Source of the DNA: Symbiodinium natans
Lineage: Eukaryota > Sar > Dinophyceae > Suessiales > Symbiodiniaceae
Assembly: GCA_905221605.1 (NCBI GenBank)
Contig: CAJNDS010002072.1
Span: 522,693-586,692, forward strand
DNA: 64,000 nt
Direction of reading: 5' to 3'
In this document: positions 56,301 to 64,000 of the stretch, piece after piece
Numbering within the stretch: position 1 is the stretch's first letter
How the letters are laid out: the number at the start of each line of letters is the position of its first letter
Notes under the pieces: model-generated
The model's database searches: none
Seen by the model: the letters and a program-made list of their open reading frames with translations, nothing else
What the model was told of the DNA's origin: nothing
Made by a program: the position numbers and the translations under genes

Positions 56301-59300
56301 CCGCTTTTGTTCACGTGCTCGTGAATCTTGCAGGGTTTAGGGTTTAGGGTTTAGGGTTTAGGGTTTAGGGCTTAGGGTTTAGGGTTTAGGGTTTAGGGAT
56401 TCACGTGCTCGTGAATCTTGCAGGGTCTGTCCTGTTGAACCCTAAGGGTTTAGGGTCTTAGGGTTTAGGATTCAGGATTTAGGGTTTTAGGGTTTAGGGT
56501 TTAGGGTTTAGGGTTTAGGGTTTAGGGTTTCATGCACCTCATTTTTACATACTTGGGCCTCAAAATTGCCTAGATAGCAAGTACGTTAAGGCCCAATAAT
56601 TAGGTACATGGACCCTTCGGCCAGGGTTTCGAGTTTAGCGAGGGCTCGGGAGGCTTAACAAATTTTGGCGCGAGGTGCGAGACTTGAGCGAGAAGAATGT
56701 ATTAACAAAAATAGGATGTAGGGTTTAGGGTTTAGGGATTAGAAAGCAGCAGCCCTTCATGCTACGTTGATAGCGTATTTGTCTTCACCTCGATCGGGCA
56801 AGGAAGCCCGAGCAACAAATCCTCAAAGGGGCATTCCGAAAACATTCATTTTCTTTCATATCCATGTACCTCATTTTACATACTTGGGCCCAAATTCCTT
56901 ATATAGCAAATACTTTTTAAGGTCCAAGTAGTCATTCTCCGAAGCTGGAACAACCTTCGCAGCCGAAACCCCAACGCACACCCTAAAACTTGTCCAGGTT
57001 GAGGGTTTGAGGGCTTGAGGGTTTAGGGCTTGGGGCTTGGGGCTTAGGATTTCAGGGTTAGGGCTCGGGGCTTAGGATCCAGGGTTGAGGGTTGGGCTGT
57101 TTCCCCTAGTACTAACAGTCCTGAACAGGGATTCTCGTACCCCCTATAAGAAGCCCTACTACGGACTGGTAGTATAAGGGGGAACTTCCCAACCTTTGCC
57201 CTAAACCAGCATGAAGTAGAACGTCCTGAGGGGAGGGCATCCAAGCGAAAACGCCCTAAACCCTAAACCCTAAACCCTAAAACCCTAGCAATCCAAATGC
57301 AAAATGTCCCTAAGCCGCTAGGTTCCCGAGTTCGCTCCCTCGCTCGAAGCCCCTCCCTTAAGAAACCCACAAGCAGCACTGTAAAGGCTAAGATTGTGTT
57401 CTATAAGTGTAGTAACTCCCTAAACCCTGAACCCTAAAAAACCTAAAACCCTAAAATCCTAAAGCCCTAAAGCCCTAAAACCCTAAAAACCTAAACACCT
57501 AGAACCCTAAAACCCTAAACCCTACACCCATGGATCCCCCCCAAAAAAACCATCGGCCTCGACCAGCTTGGACATGGAGGCGAAGCGCTCGGCTCTATTT
57601 ACAAGGTGCTCGAGCTTCTCCTCCTCAAGGGCCGGTTAGGATCTAGGGGTTTACGGTTTAGGGTTTCGGGTTTAGGGTTTAGGGTCTTTGGGGTTCATGA
57701 ACCTTGGCTACTCGGGAAGCTAGCAAGTACGGTTTAGGAATGTCTCATTCCTTTGGGATGTACTTGCTAGGTTCCCGAGTAGCCAAGGTTCATGAACCCA
57801 AAAGACCCTAAACCCTAAACCCAAAAGACCCTAAACCCTAAACCCTAAACCCTAAACCCTAAACCCTAAACCCTAAACCCTAACCCTAAACCCTAAACTT
57901 GCCCTAAACCCTAAACCCTAAACCCTAACGCCATAGCCCCAAGGATCCATGTACCTACATAGCATATACTACTTGGGCTTTTTCAGCGGTTTCCAATACT
58001 AATTGCTTAAGAACCACCCCAAAAGATAGGAAAAACATGTTCTTCCTTATTAAGGGAAATTATAGGGATGACTATGTTCCATTCTTTTGGGGCTCTTAAG
58101 CAAATCGTAGAACATCTAGAACCCCAAAAGTGTAACTTGCTACAAAAGGCACGCGGATCCTGAGGGTAGTGGATGTCCTGGTTTATGGCTTATTCCACCA
58201 AAACTCCCTCACCCTGAGAGCTTCAGGGCTCTTGACATTAGGGTTTAAAGGTTTAGGGTTTAGGGTTTAGTGCTTGGGGTCCTTGAAATAAAGGGTCCCC
58301 TTTGATATTCCTAAGAGATCGGATGTTCACCGTTAACCTCAGGCTTAGAATTTCATGTGTAGGGTTTAGCCTGAAGAGGGCAAGTACTGTTTTGCTCTTC
58401 ACTCTCCAGGTTAGGGGTCCATGCCTAACATGTAGCATGAAAGTTCCGCCGTGTAGGGTTTATGGTTTAGGGTTTAGGGTTTAGGGTTTAGGGCTTAGGG
58501 CTTAGGGCTTAGGGCTTAGGGGTTAGGGTTTAGGGTTTAGGGTTTCGGGTTTAGGGTTTAGGGTTTAGGGTTTAGGGTTTAGGGTTTAGGGTTTAGGGTT
58601 TAGGGTAGACTGACTGTTGAGTAGGGTTTAGTGTTGAGGGTGCTGGGTTTAGGGATGATGGGACTAGCAGCCTAAGGGGCTTTGGGTTTAGGGTCAAATT
58701 ACGAATAACATTCCCTTATGGTCCCTGTCTAAGTATACTATAACAACCCCAGAACCTCCCAAGACCCTATTCTAATTGTCAAGGCCCCTATCCCTAAACC
58801 CTAAACCCTAAACCCTAAACCCTATTCTACTTACTCACATTACGTGAAGGTTTCAACAGCACCGCATGCAGAGGTAAGATGCCTCCAACGACAGGTCGGT
58901 GATGAGCTGCATCTGCTCTTCCAAGGCTTCCTACAAGGTTCAGGGTTTAGGGTTTAGGGTTTAGGGTTTAGGAAGGAAGGGGAGGGGGCCCTTACTATAC
59001 TAACTGTTAAGGGACGTATACGTAACCCAAATTAGAAGCCTTATGACCAATGTAGCAGCCCTGTAACCCAGTGTAAGGTCCATACAACTCTACTTATAAC
59101 TAGGGGGGTGGGGGCCTTCCTTGTAGGCATCCAGGCATCGGGGGGGGGGGGGGGGGGGGCCAATTAGAACCCAATAAGCCCTGAACGCCTTGAAGCATTG
59201 AAACCGTAGAGGGTACAAACCCTAAATCCATGAAGCCCGAAACCCTAAACCCCCCTAAACCCTAAAGCCTAAACGTTGAAGCTCCGAAGCGCACAGAGCT

Positions 59301-62149
59301 GGTAAGGGTGAGAGCTGGGTATAGGGTGTAGGTTAGAACATCACACCCCGGATCTGACCTGTGCATGAAACTTTTTCATCAGCAGCTACGTGCCTCTAGG
59401 ATTTACCCGAAAACCCTGCACCTTAAGATTTCCGGTTGCAGCATAAGGGCTTCGTGTTTTTGAGTTTAGGAGGGGGCAAATTAAACCCCAAATCCTGCGC
59501 CCAAAAGCCTCACAAGACCCGACTTCAAACCCTGAAGCCTACACCCCAAACCCTAAACCCTAAACCCTTAAACCCCGAAAACCCTAAACCTTAAACCGAC
59601 ACCCTAAACCCTCTGAAACCCCGTGCCAGGTGGCGATTGCACCCACCAGGAGGATGCCATAGATCTGCCTTGCGGTTTAGGGTTTAGGGTTTAGGGGGTT
59701 AGGGGGTTAGGGGGTTAGGGGGTTAGGGGGTTAGGGGGTTAGGGTTTAGGGTTTAGGGTTTGGGGGTTAGGGTTTAGGGGCGTAGGAGTTTAGGGGTTTA
59801 GGGGTTTAGGGGTTTGGGGGTTTAAGGGTTTAAGGGTTGTAGGGGTTCTGGACTGTAAGATAGGCCTCAAGCGCCTCTACAAACCCTTTAGCAGCACGAG
59901 GGCTTGAACGGAGCCTCGTCGGGTGAACCCGCGTGCTTCTTAGGAACACATCTGCACGCTGAAGCGCGCCAAAAAACCACACCCTAAACCCCTAAACTCC
60001 TAAACCCTTCACCCCTAAACACCTGAACCCCACAACCCCTAAACCCCTGAACCCCCTAGACCCCCAACCCTAAACCCAAGAACGGAGCCAAGCACAGCAC
60101 AAGCACGTAGCCGCCGACTTAGAGGGATTGGCCCGGCCCAAGTCCTACCCTAAGGGTCCATGTACCTGATTATTATACACTTAGACCCAAAAGTCCTTAT
60201 ATAGGAAGTACTTTAAGGCCCAAGTATTCCATAATTAGGTACATGGACCCTTAGGGCTACTAAAGGCACCTGGGCTTAAGGGGAGACATAAAGGGCCCAT
60301 GTGGCTAGAATGGGACTTTGGTTTGAGGAGACAATTAGGAGCCTGTAGCTAGGCTGCCCAGCAACCTAGGCACCTAGGCTTTAAAAGGGTGCGCTTTTTT
60401 TGCTTAAAGGGGTTTATAAGGGAACCTAAGCCCCCCAAAAAGGGAATAAGGGTACTACTGGGTATCCTAGGTAGAACCCTCAGACTCAGACGTGTGGCCT
60501 TTGACACATGAGGGCATGAGACTCGGTGGTACCCTCCAGACTCTGAAAAAGACCCTGAACTTTAAACTAAACCCGACACCCTACACCCTACACCCTACAC
60601 CCTACACACTATACCCTAAACCCTAAACCCTAAACCCCAAAATACCTGCACCCTAATTCTCTCCAAGGTGCAAAAACTGAACGAGGTTCCCGCCAAAGTT
60701 GATCGCAAGATTGCAGAATTCTTCGCAGTCGATCGCGACGACGTAGCAGATGGCATTGGCCGTGAGCCCTTGGGGTCTCGGGAGTTCCCGGGCAACATAT
60801 TCCGGGTTTAGGGTTTAGGGTTTAGTGTTTAGGGTTTCAGGAGGGTGAAGGAGCCCTAGGTATTTCAGATCTCAGGTCTGCCCGCAAAAGGGCGTACAAG
60901 AAGCAGCCCCGTTGCTCCCCTGCAGTTCCTAAGGGTTTAGGGTTTAGGGTTTAGGGTTAGGGTTTAGGGTTTAGGGTTTAGGGTTTAGGGTTTAGGGTTT
61001 AGGGTTTAGGGTTTAGGGTTTAGGGTTTAGTTTTTAGGGTTTAGGGTTTAGGGTTTAGGGTTTAGGGTTTAGGGTTTAGGGTTTAGGGTTTAGGGTTTAG
61101 GGTTTAGGGTTTAGGGTTTAGGGTTTTAAGGTTTAGGGTTTAGGGTTTAGGGTTTAGGGTTTAGGGTTTAGGGCTAACGGTCCATGTACCTAAATAGGGA
61201 ATACTTGGGCCTTAAAGTACTTGCTATATACATATACGGAATTTGGGGTCCAAGTACATAATGATGAGGTATATGGACCCTCAGGGTAAGCTTAAAGTGC
61301 CTAAAGAGCATGGTTTAGGGATGTGGGTTTCAAAGTACTTGCTATATACGGAATTTGGGGCACAAGTATATGATACCCTGGGTTCGCGCTTGGAACTGAG
61401 GGCTGTAGCGTTTTCGCATGTCCTAGCCTGCTTAAGCCGTTCTTTAGGGTTTAGGGTTTAGGGTTTAGGGTTCAGGGTTTAGGGTTTAGGGTTTAGGGTT
61501 TAGGGTTTAGGGTTTAGGGTTTAGGGTTTAGGGTTTGGGGATTCGGGCTGCTGAAGCTCGACTCGCAGTTCTTTCAACGACTTGCGGGCACGTTGAGACT
61601 CGACCTGCACAAGAGCCACTAACCCCGATGAACTCCCCGCATCTTCTGACTGGTTCTTAGTAGGGAATGAGGGAATGAGGGCCCTAATCCCTTAAAGGGT
61701 ATATATGGTTCAGCGTCGAGCGTCCTGGGCCCCCCCCCCCCCCCCTGCCAAGCCTACTCTACGGTCCCTAAACCCTAGACCCTAAACCCTAAACCCTAAA
61801 CCCCTAAACCCTAAACCCTAAACCCTAAACCCTAAACCCTAACCCTAAACCCTAAACCTTAAGTCTTAAACCTTAAACCCTAAACCCTAAAACCTTGAAC
61901 CCTAAACCCTAACCCTAAAACCAACCCCCAACCACACCACAGGGGGGGGGGGATCATCTTAGTACCCCATCCGCGGGGAAAACCCTAAACCCTAAACCCT
62001 AAACCCTAAACCCTAAACCCTAAACCGTAAACCCTAAACCCTAAACCCTAAAACCCTAAAACCCTAAAACCCTAAACCCTAAACCCTAAACCCTAAACCC
62101 TAAAACCCTAAAACCAACCCCCAACCACACCACAGGGGGGGGGGGGGGT

Positions 62150-62209
<60 letters not shown>

Positions 62210-64000
62210 ATCATATATAGGGCCCTCATTCCCTCATTCCCTGCTAAGAACCAGGGGCGTCTGGATCCCGCACCCTAAGCCCTTGAACCCTACAGCTTGT
62301 TTGGGCTTGTTGGTTTGGGGTGTGCTGTTCACTAGATGCCAGGGCTTTAGGATCCAGGGTTTTTGGGAGGTTTAGGGTTTAGGGTTTAGGGTGTAGGGCT
62401 TAGGGTTTAGGGTTTAGGGTTTAGGGTTTAGGGTTTAGGGGCTATCGACGCATGTTCCAGCATGCTGGTGGGCCCGTACCAAGGCAGGGCTCAAGGCTTA
62501 GGACATGTCGTAGCCCCCCTGGTTCTTAGTAGGGAATGAGGGAATGAGGGCCCTATATATATATATATACACCCTTTAAGGGATTATATAGGGCCTCCCT
62601 CATTCCCTACTAAGAACCAACCAGTAGTTTGACAGATGTAGGACCTTGAGCTCATGTGAACAAACCCTAAACCCTAAACCCTAAACCCTAAACCCTAAAC
62701 CCTAAACCCTAAACCCTAAACCCTATACCCTACACCCCAAGCCCTAAACCCTAAGCCCTAAGCCCTAAGCCCTAAACCGAAACCCTACACCTCGACACCA
62801 GCACACGCAATACATTCGTGAGCACGCACCCTTGCAGGCCGAGTAACGACCTCGATGGTACCATTCGGCCCAGAGGCAGGGCAAGCAAAGAACCTCGGCT
62901 CTTCTACTAGAATGGCACTTGAAAACCCTCTGAAAAGATTCCTACCTTTCATCCTCTTAAACCCAAGAAGGAAATATCAAATATACCAAGACCCTGCCTA
63001 GTCTAGATGCCAAGTTAAATGTCCTGGGGCCAGTCTGCGGAATGCTGCAATGGATATTCGTACTATTTGTTTTAAAAATATTGTGTATTTTTCCATTGAA
63101 CACATTTATTCATAATACTAATAATATTAAAAATATTAAGAATGATAGTTTCTAAAGGGCACTGCAAGGTGCGCACCAAGACAGACGTGCTTTTCATCGG
63201 CGATGAAATGAAGCAAACATGTCCCAAGCACCGGCAGGTTGAGCGAAGACAAGAAGGGGCCGAGATCCCGAAAATCTCCAACCCTAAGGGTTCACAGGGT
63301 TTAGGGTTTAGGGTTTAGGGTTTAGGGTTTAGGGCTAAAACCAAGTCCGACATGGCGAGCTCTCAACAGCGTGCAGGGAGCATCGTGTGCGCGGCAAGGA
63401 ATCGATGTCTGGTCCCGCACGGAGTATCCTCGTGCCGCGTGGGGTTTAGGGTTTAGGGTTTAGGGGGTTAGGGTTGAGGGGTTAGGGGCTTCTGGTATCC
63501 AGCTCCTCATCTTAACTTCTCCAATCACGAAAAGTAAAAAACTTTAACTTGCCATTCCTCCTACTACGTTACCAAGCAAGGTAAGGAAGCTGTTATAACA
63601 TGATCATCTATTGGCTAAGTAAGTCTTTGCATGCACCACAATGAACTCTAAACTGCAAGACGGATCAGTTGAAGGTACACCCTAAACCCTGAACCCTAAA
63701 CCTAAACACCCAAACCTCGGAACCCAACATCGCCAACATAAATCTATTGATTTTGAAGACACCTCCCCCCTAAACCCCGAACCCTAAACCCTAAACCCCC
63801 CTCAGCCCAACAAATCAAAGTCCCTCGACACAAGCCCTTGGGTTTAACCCTACACCCTCAACCCCTCAACCCTGAACCTCTAAATTTTTAGGGCTCAGGA
63901 GAACTGCACGCCCAACTACCGATCCCACTGGCAAGGCTCCCATGGAACCAGACTGCAACACGTACACGCGCTGGCAATCCGTACCTGGCCCGGGTCGCAA
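53262..64000 (-). CDS. unidentified multi-exon gene, probable membrane protein (5' end outside window)
   Basis: At least twelve probable exons on the minus strand obey the same splice grammar as the IMPDH genes and mostly join in phase. Read from high to low positions they give a Cys/Trp-rich part ([18 protein letters not shown]), a basic helix ([12 protein letters not shown]), a hydrophobic run ([10 protein letters not shown]), a likely transmembrane segment ([19 protein letters not shown]), an acidic coiled-coil-like part ([16 protein letters not shown] with [17 protein letters not shown]), and a Gly/Ser-rich part near the end. I do not recognise the family. Start and stop are not placed. 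Several exon edges could shift; the order and strand are better supported than the exact ends. The gene is read in the same direction as both IMPDH copies and lies upstream of copy 2. Confidence 0.55.
53369..53485. mobile_element. family B MITE
   Basis: Ends CGAGGCTGCACAGTAAC / GGGCATCCTAG, GTCA on both sides. Confidence 0.8.
53755..53800 (-). CDS. probable exon
   Basis: AG|G acceptor and GT donor in phase 1. Encodes [15 protein letters not shown]. Confidence 0.5.
54399..54519. mobile_element. family A MITE
   Basis: Inverted ends CCCTCAGGGTCCATGTACCT / AGGTACATGGACCATTTGGG, with AAC on both sides. Confidence 0.78.
54668..54850. repeat. AT/ATGTAT microsatellite
   Basis: TATATG/CATATA-rich run. 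Similar runs: 29,523-29,622, 40,015-40,060. Confidence 0.93.
55141..55310. repeat. tandem triplication: half family E element plus telomere units
   Basis: Three units with a period of exactly 60 bases. Each holds GGGGTACTATAATCCCTA and GGCTGTTACTATAAGG followed by TTTAGGG units; the third ends in GGGGGAACATCCC, the end of family E. Confidence 0.85.
55364..55462. mobile_element. family D repeat
   Basis: TTTTTCCCACAATAGGGGTA to TTTCCGGAAACCCCC with ATAGGATCCCCCTTTG in the middle. Confidence 0.55.
55560..55624 (-). CDS. probable exon, Gly/Ser-rich
   Basis: AG|G acceptor and GT donor. In phase with its neighbour it reads [20 protein letters not shown] and E. Other frames are partly open. Confidence 0.5.
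56030..56143. mobile_element. family B MITE
   Basis: Ends CTCGGCTGCCCAGTAGCC / GGGCATCCTAG, TCAA on both sides. Confidence 0.82.
56272..56317 (-). CDS. probable exon after the duplicated border
   Basis: Starts after GAG in the left copy of the 27-base repeat; encodes [17 protein letters not shown] donor, phase 1. The acceptor is AG|C here, an exception to AG|G, as expected if the site came from the duplication. Confidence 0.5.
56405..56431 (-). CDS. probable small exon beside a duplicated border
   Basis: AG|G acceptor; encodes DRPCKIHEH and ends at a GT donor. Its 3' part lies in the right copy of a 27-base direct repeat that flanks a TTTAGGG array. Confidence 0.5.
56528..56622. mobile_element. 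family A MITE, left end joined to array
   Basis: Starts CATGCACCTCATTTT directly after TTTAGGG units; right end TTAGGTACATGGACCCTT. A second, worn copy lies at 56,861-56,940. Confidence 0.6.
57094..57192. mobile_element. family E MITE
   Basis: TTTCCCCTAGTACTAACAG at left and TAGTATAAGGGGGAACTTCC at right. Confidence 0.65.
57558..57623 (-). CDS. probable exon, coiled-coil-like
   Basis: AG|G acceptor, GC donor, phase 0 to 0. Encodes [20 protein letters not shown] and VE, 22 codons without a break. Confidence 0.65.
57674..57830. repeat. long hairpin flanked by telomere units
   Basis: Arms GGGTTCATGAACCTTGGCTA...(left) and their inverse (right, to 57,799) are about 48 bases with few mismatches; TTTAGGG units left and CCCTAAA units right extend the pairing. 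Confidence 0.8.
57985..58110. mobile_element. family G MITE
   Basis: Inverted ends TTGCTTAAGAACCACCCCAA / TTTTGGGGCTCTTAAGCAAA around an AT-rich core with CTTCCTTATTAAGGGAA. Related: 35,633-35,755, 40,256-40,372, 26,540-26,680, 16,690-16,820 and 62,938-62,990. Confidence 0.65.
58456..58610. repeat. TTTAGGG array
   Basis: About twenty units including four GCTTAGG units in a run. Confidence 0.93.
58883..58930 (-). CDS. probable exon, coiled-coil-like
   Basis: AG|G acceptor, GC donor, phase 0 to 0. Encodes [16 protein letters not shown]. Confidence 0.6.
59295..59358 (-). CDS. possible exon
   Basis: AG|G acceptor and GT donor. Encodes [20 protein letters not shown] and S. It bridges the phase 2 exon before to the phase 0 exon after, which is the main reason to include it. 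Confidence 0.4.
59627..59668 (-). CDS. probable exon, transmembrane segment
   Basis: AG|G acceptor, GC donor in phase 2. Encodes [13 protein letters not shown] and the start of W. With the end of the exon before it this makes a hydrophobic run of about 20 residues. Confidence 0.6.
59690..59845. repeat. TTTAGGG array with GGGGGTTA block
   Basis: Six 8-base GGGGGTTA units stand between normal units; right of the exon at 59,627. Confidence 0.93.
60148..60256. mobile_element. family A MITE
   Basis: Near-perfect inverted ends CCCTAAGGGTCCATGTACCT; CTA on both sides. Lies in the unidentified minus-strand gene. Confidence 0.8.
60349..60470. mobile_element. family B MITE with short internal duplication
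   Basis: GTAG on both sides. CACCTAGG is inserted after the first CCTAGG, an internal duplication. Confidence 0.82.
60672..60768 (-). CDS. probable exon, hydrophobic with cysteines
   Basis: AG|G acceptor and GC donor. Encodes [18 protein letters not shown], then [13 protein letters not shown]. The plus strand is open too, but the minus reading joins the next exon in phase and builds one hydrophobic segment. Confidence 0.55.
60872..60919 (-). CDS. probable exon
   Basis: AG|G acceptor, GA donor. Encodes [15 protein letters not shown]. Joins in phase to the exons on both sides. Confidence 0.5.
   Translation of the reverse strand, partial: GSNGAASCTPFCGQT
60934..61172. repeat. longest TTTAGGG array in the window
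   Basis: About thirty-three units with two breaks, ending at a family A element. Confidence 0.96.
61173..61286. mobile_element. family A MITE plus a core fragment
   Basis: Ends CGGTCCATGTACCT / GGTATATGGACCCTCAGGG. A copy of only the core follows at 61,329-61,374, so part of the element was duplicated. Confidence 0.7.
61565..61604 (-). CDS. probable exon, basic helix
   Basis: AG|G acceptor, GA donor in phase 1. Encodes [13 protein letters not shown]; the split Arg codon is completed by the next exon. Confidence 0.5.
61756..62110. repeat. CCCTAAA arrays inside the split family H element
   Basis: Two blocks of units, each followed by ACCAACCCCCAACCACACCA and a G run, so the block was duplicated. 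Confidence 0.9.
62157..62208. repeat. run of about 50 G
   Basis: Uninterrupted G run. Other runs of C or G over 15 bases lie at 13,150, 13,189, 20,329, 24,357, 28,563, 32,880, 39,126, 50,948 and 59,140. Length may be a sequencing estimate. Confidence 0.9.
62520..62619. mobile_element. family H MITE, intact palindrome
   Basis: TGGTTCTTAGTAGGGAATGA at left and TCATTCCCTACTAAGAACCA at right, with a TA repeat and CCCTTTAAGGG in the centre. Confidence 0.8.
62840..62893 (-). CDS. probable exon, Cys/Trp-rich
   Basis: AG|G acceptor, GC donor, phase 0 to 0. Encodes [21 protein letters not shown] donor ten bases on is also possible and would add AC and K. Confidence 0.5.
63396..63428 (-). CDS. possible exon, unidentified gene
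   Basis: AG|G acceptor and GC donor; reads [11 protein letters not shown] in phase 0. The unique non-repeat stretch runs from about 63,345 to 63,440, and other donors are possible. Confidence 0.3.
63949..63984 (-). CDS. possible exon, unidentified gene
   Basis: AG|G acceptor and GT donor; one frame reads [11 protein letters not shown]. All three frames are open over 36 bases, so this is weak. Confidence 0.25.

Larger units (their letters stand above)
61651..62253. mobile_element. family H MITE split by a 0.5-kb array insertion
   Basis: Left half 61,651-61,708 and right half 62,211-62,253 match the intact copy at 62,520. The gap holds CCCTAAA arrays, a twice-repeated stretch with CAACCACACCACAGGG, and a run of about 50 G. 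Confidence 0.75.

Noticed and set aside
62154-62375. Poly-Gly protein
   Set aside because: Translation of a G run of uncertain length.
1-64000. A chromosome end or fused telomeres
   Set aside because: TTTAGGG units occur throughout, in both senses, in short blocks broken by genes and elements; there is no long terminal array.
1-64000. CRISPR array, operons, tRNA or rRNA genes
   Set aside because: The repeats are telomere-type or MITEs without spacer pattern; no cloverleaf or rRNA core was recognised by eye.

Overview
This window looks like nuclear DNA of a dinoflagellate. The sequence shows three things behind that call. Small GC-rich exons are scattered through very long non-coding DNA. 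Every intron of the best-resolved genes ends in AG and is followed by an exon that starts with G. Intron donors are mostly GC, less often GT, and sometimes GA. That grammar is known from dinoflagellates, and the repeated 7-mer TTTAGGG is a telomere type they use. The genus cannot be told from the sequence alone.

The main content is two copies of a gene for IMP dehydrogenase (IMPDH), both on the minus strand. Neither is visible as a long reading frame, because the coding sequence is cut into exons of 30 to 91 bases. Copy 2 (25,886-51,239) is complete: 31 exons join without a frame break into 538 codons plus stop. It has the IMPDH catalytic cysteine loop, the Asp of the ADGG motif, the Arg-Tyr dyad and a CBS (Bateman) insert. 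Copy 1 (278-19,033) has the same first 25 exons at the same positions in the protein; the last six exons lie to the left of the window.

The introns are built from two things. One is arrays of TTTAGGG/CCCTAAA and local variants of it. The other is a crowd of short terminal-inverted-repeat elements (MITE-like, about 90-280 bp) in at least ten families. Some families show clear target duplications: 3 bp for family A, 4 bp for family B, and TA for a 280-bp foldback element. In several places a telomere-type array sits inside such an element or inside an exon, flanked by a short duplication. This suggests that arrays are inserted as units and can create introns.

Layout: 1-19,033, IMPDH copy 1; 19,034-21,440, mostly unassigned DNA with a G-rich tract; 21,444-23,807, probable exons of an unidentified plus-strand gene; 24,000-25,100, an inverted tandem array and an orphan minus-strand terminal exon; 25,886-51,239, IMPDH copy 2; 51,240-53,260, unassigned; 53,262-64,000, a minus-strand gene of unknown family with at least 12 probable exons, one hydrophobic segment and one coiled-coil-like segment. 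Two separately regulated IMPDH genes would both serve the GMP branch of purine synthesis. Nothing in the sequence shows promoters, tRNA or rRNA genes, or CRISPR arrays.
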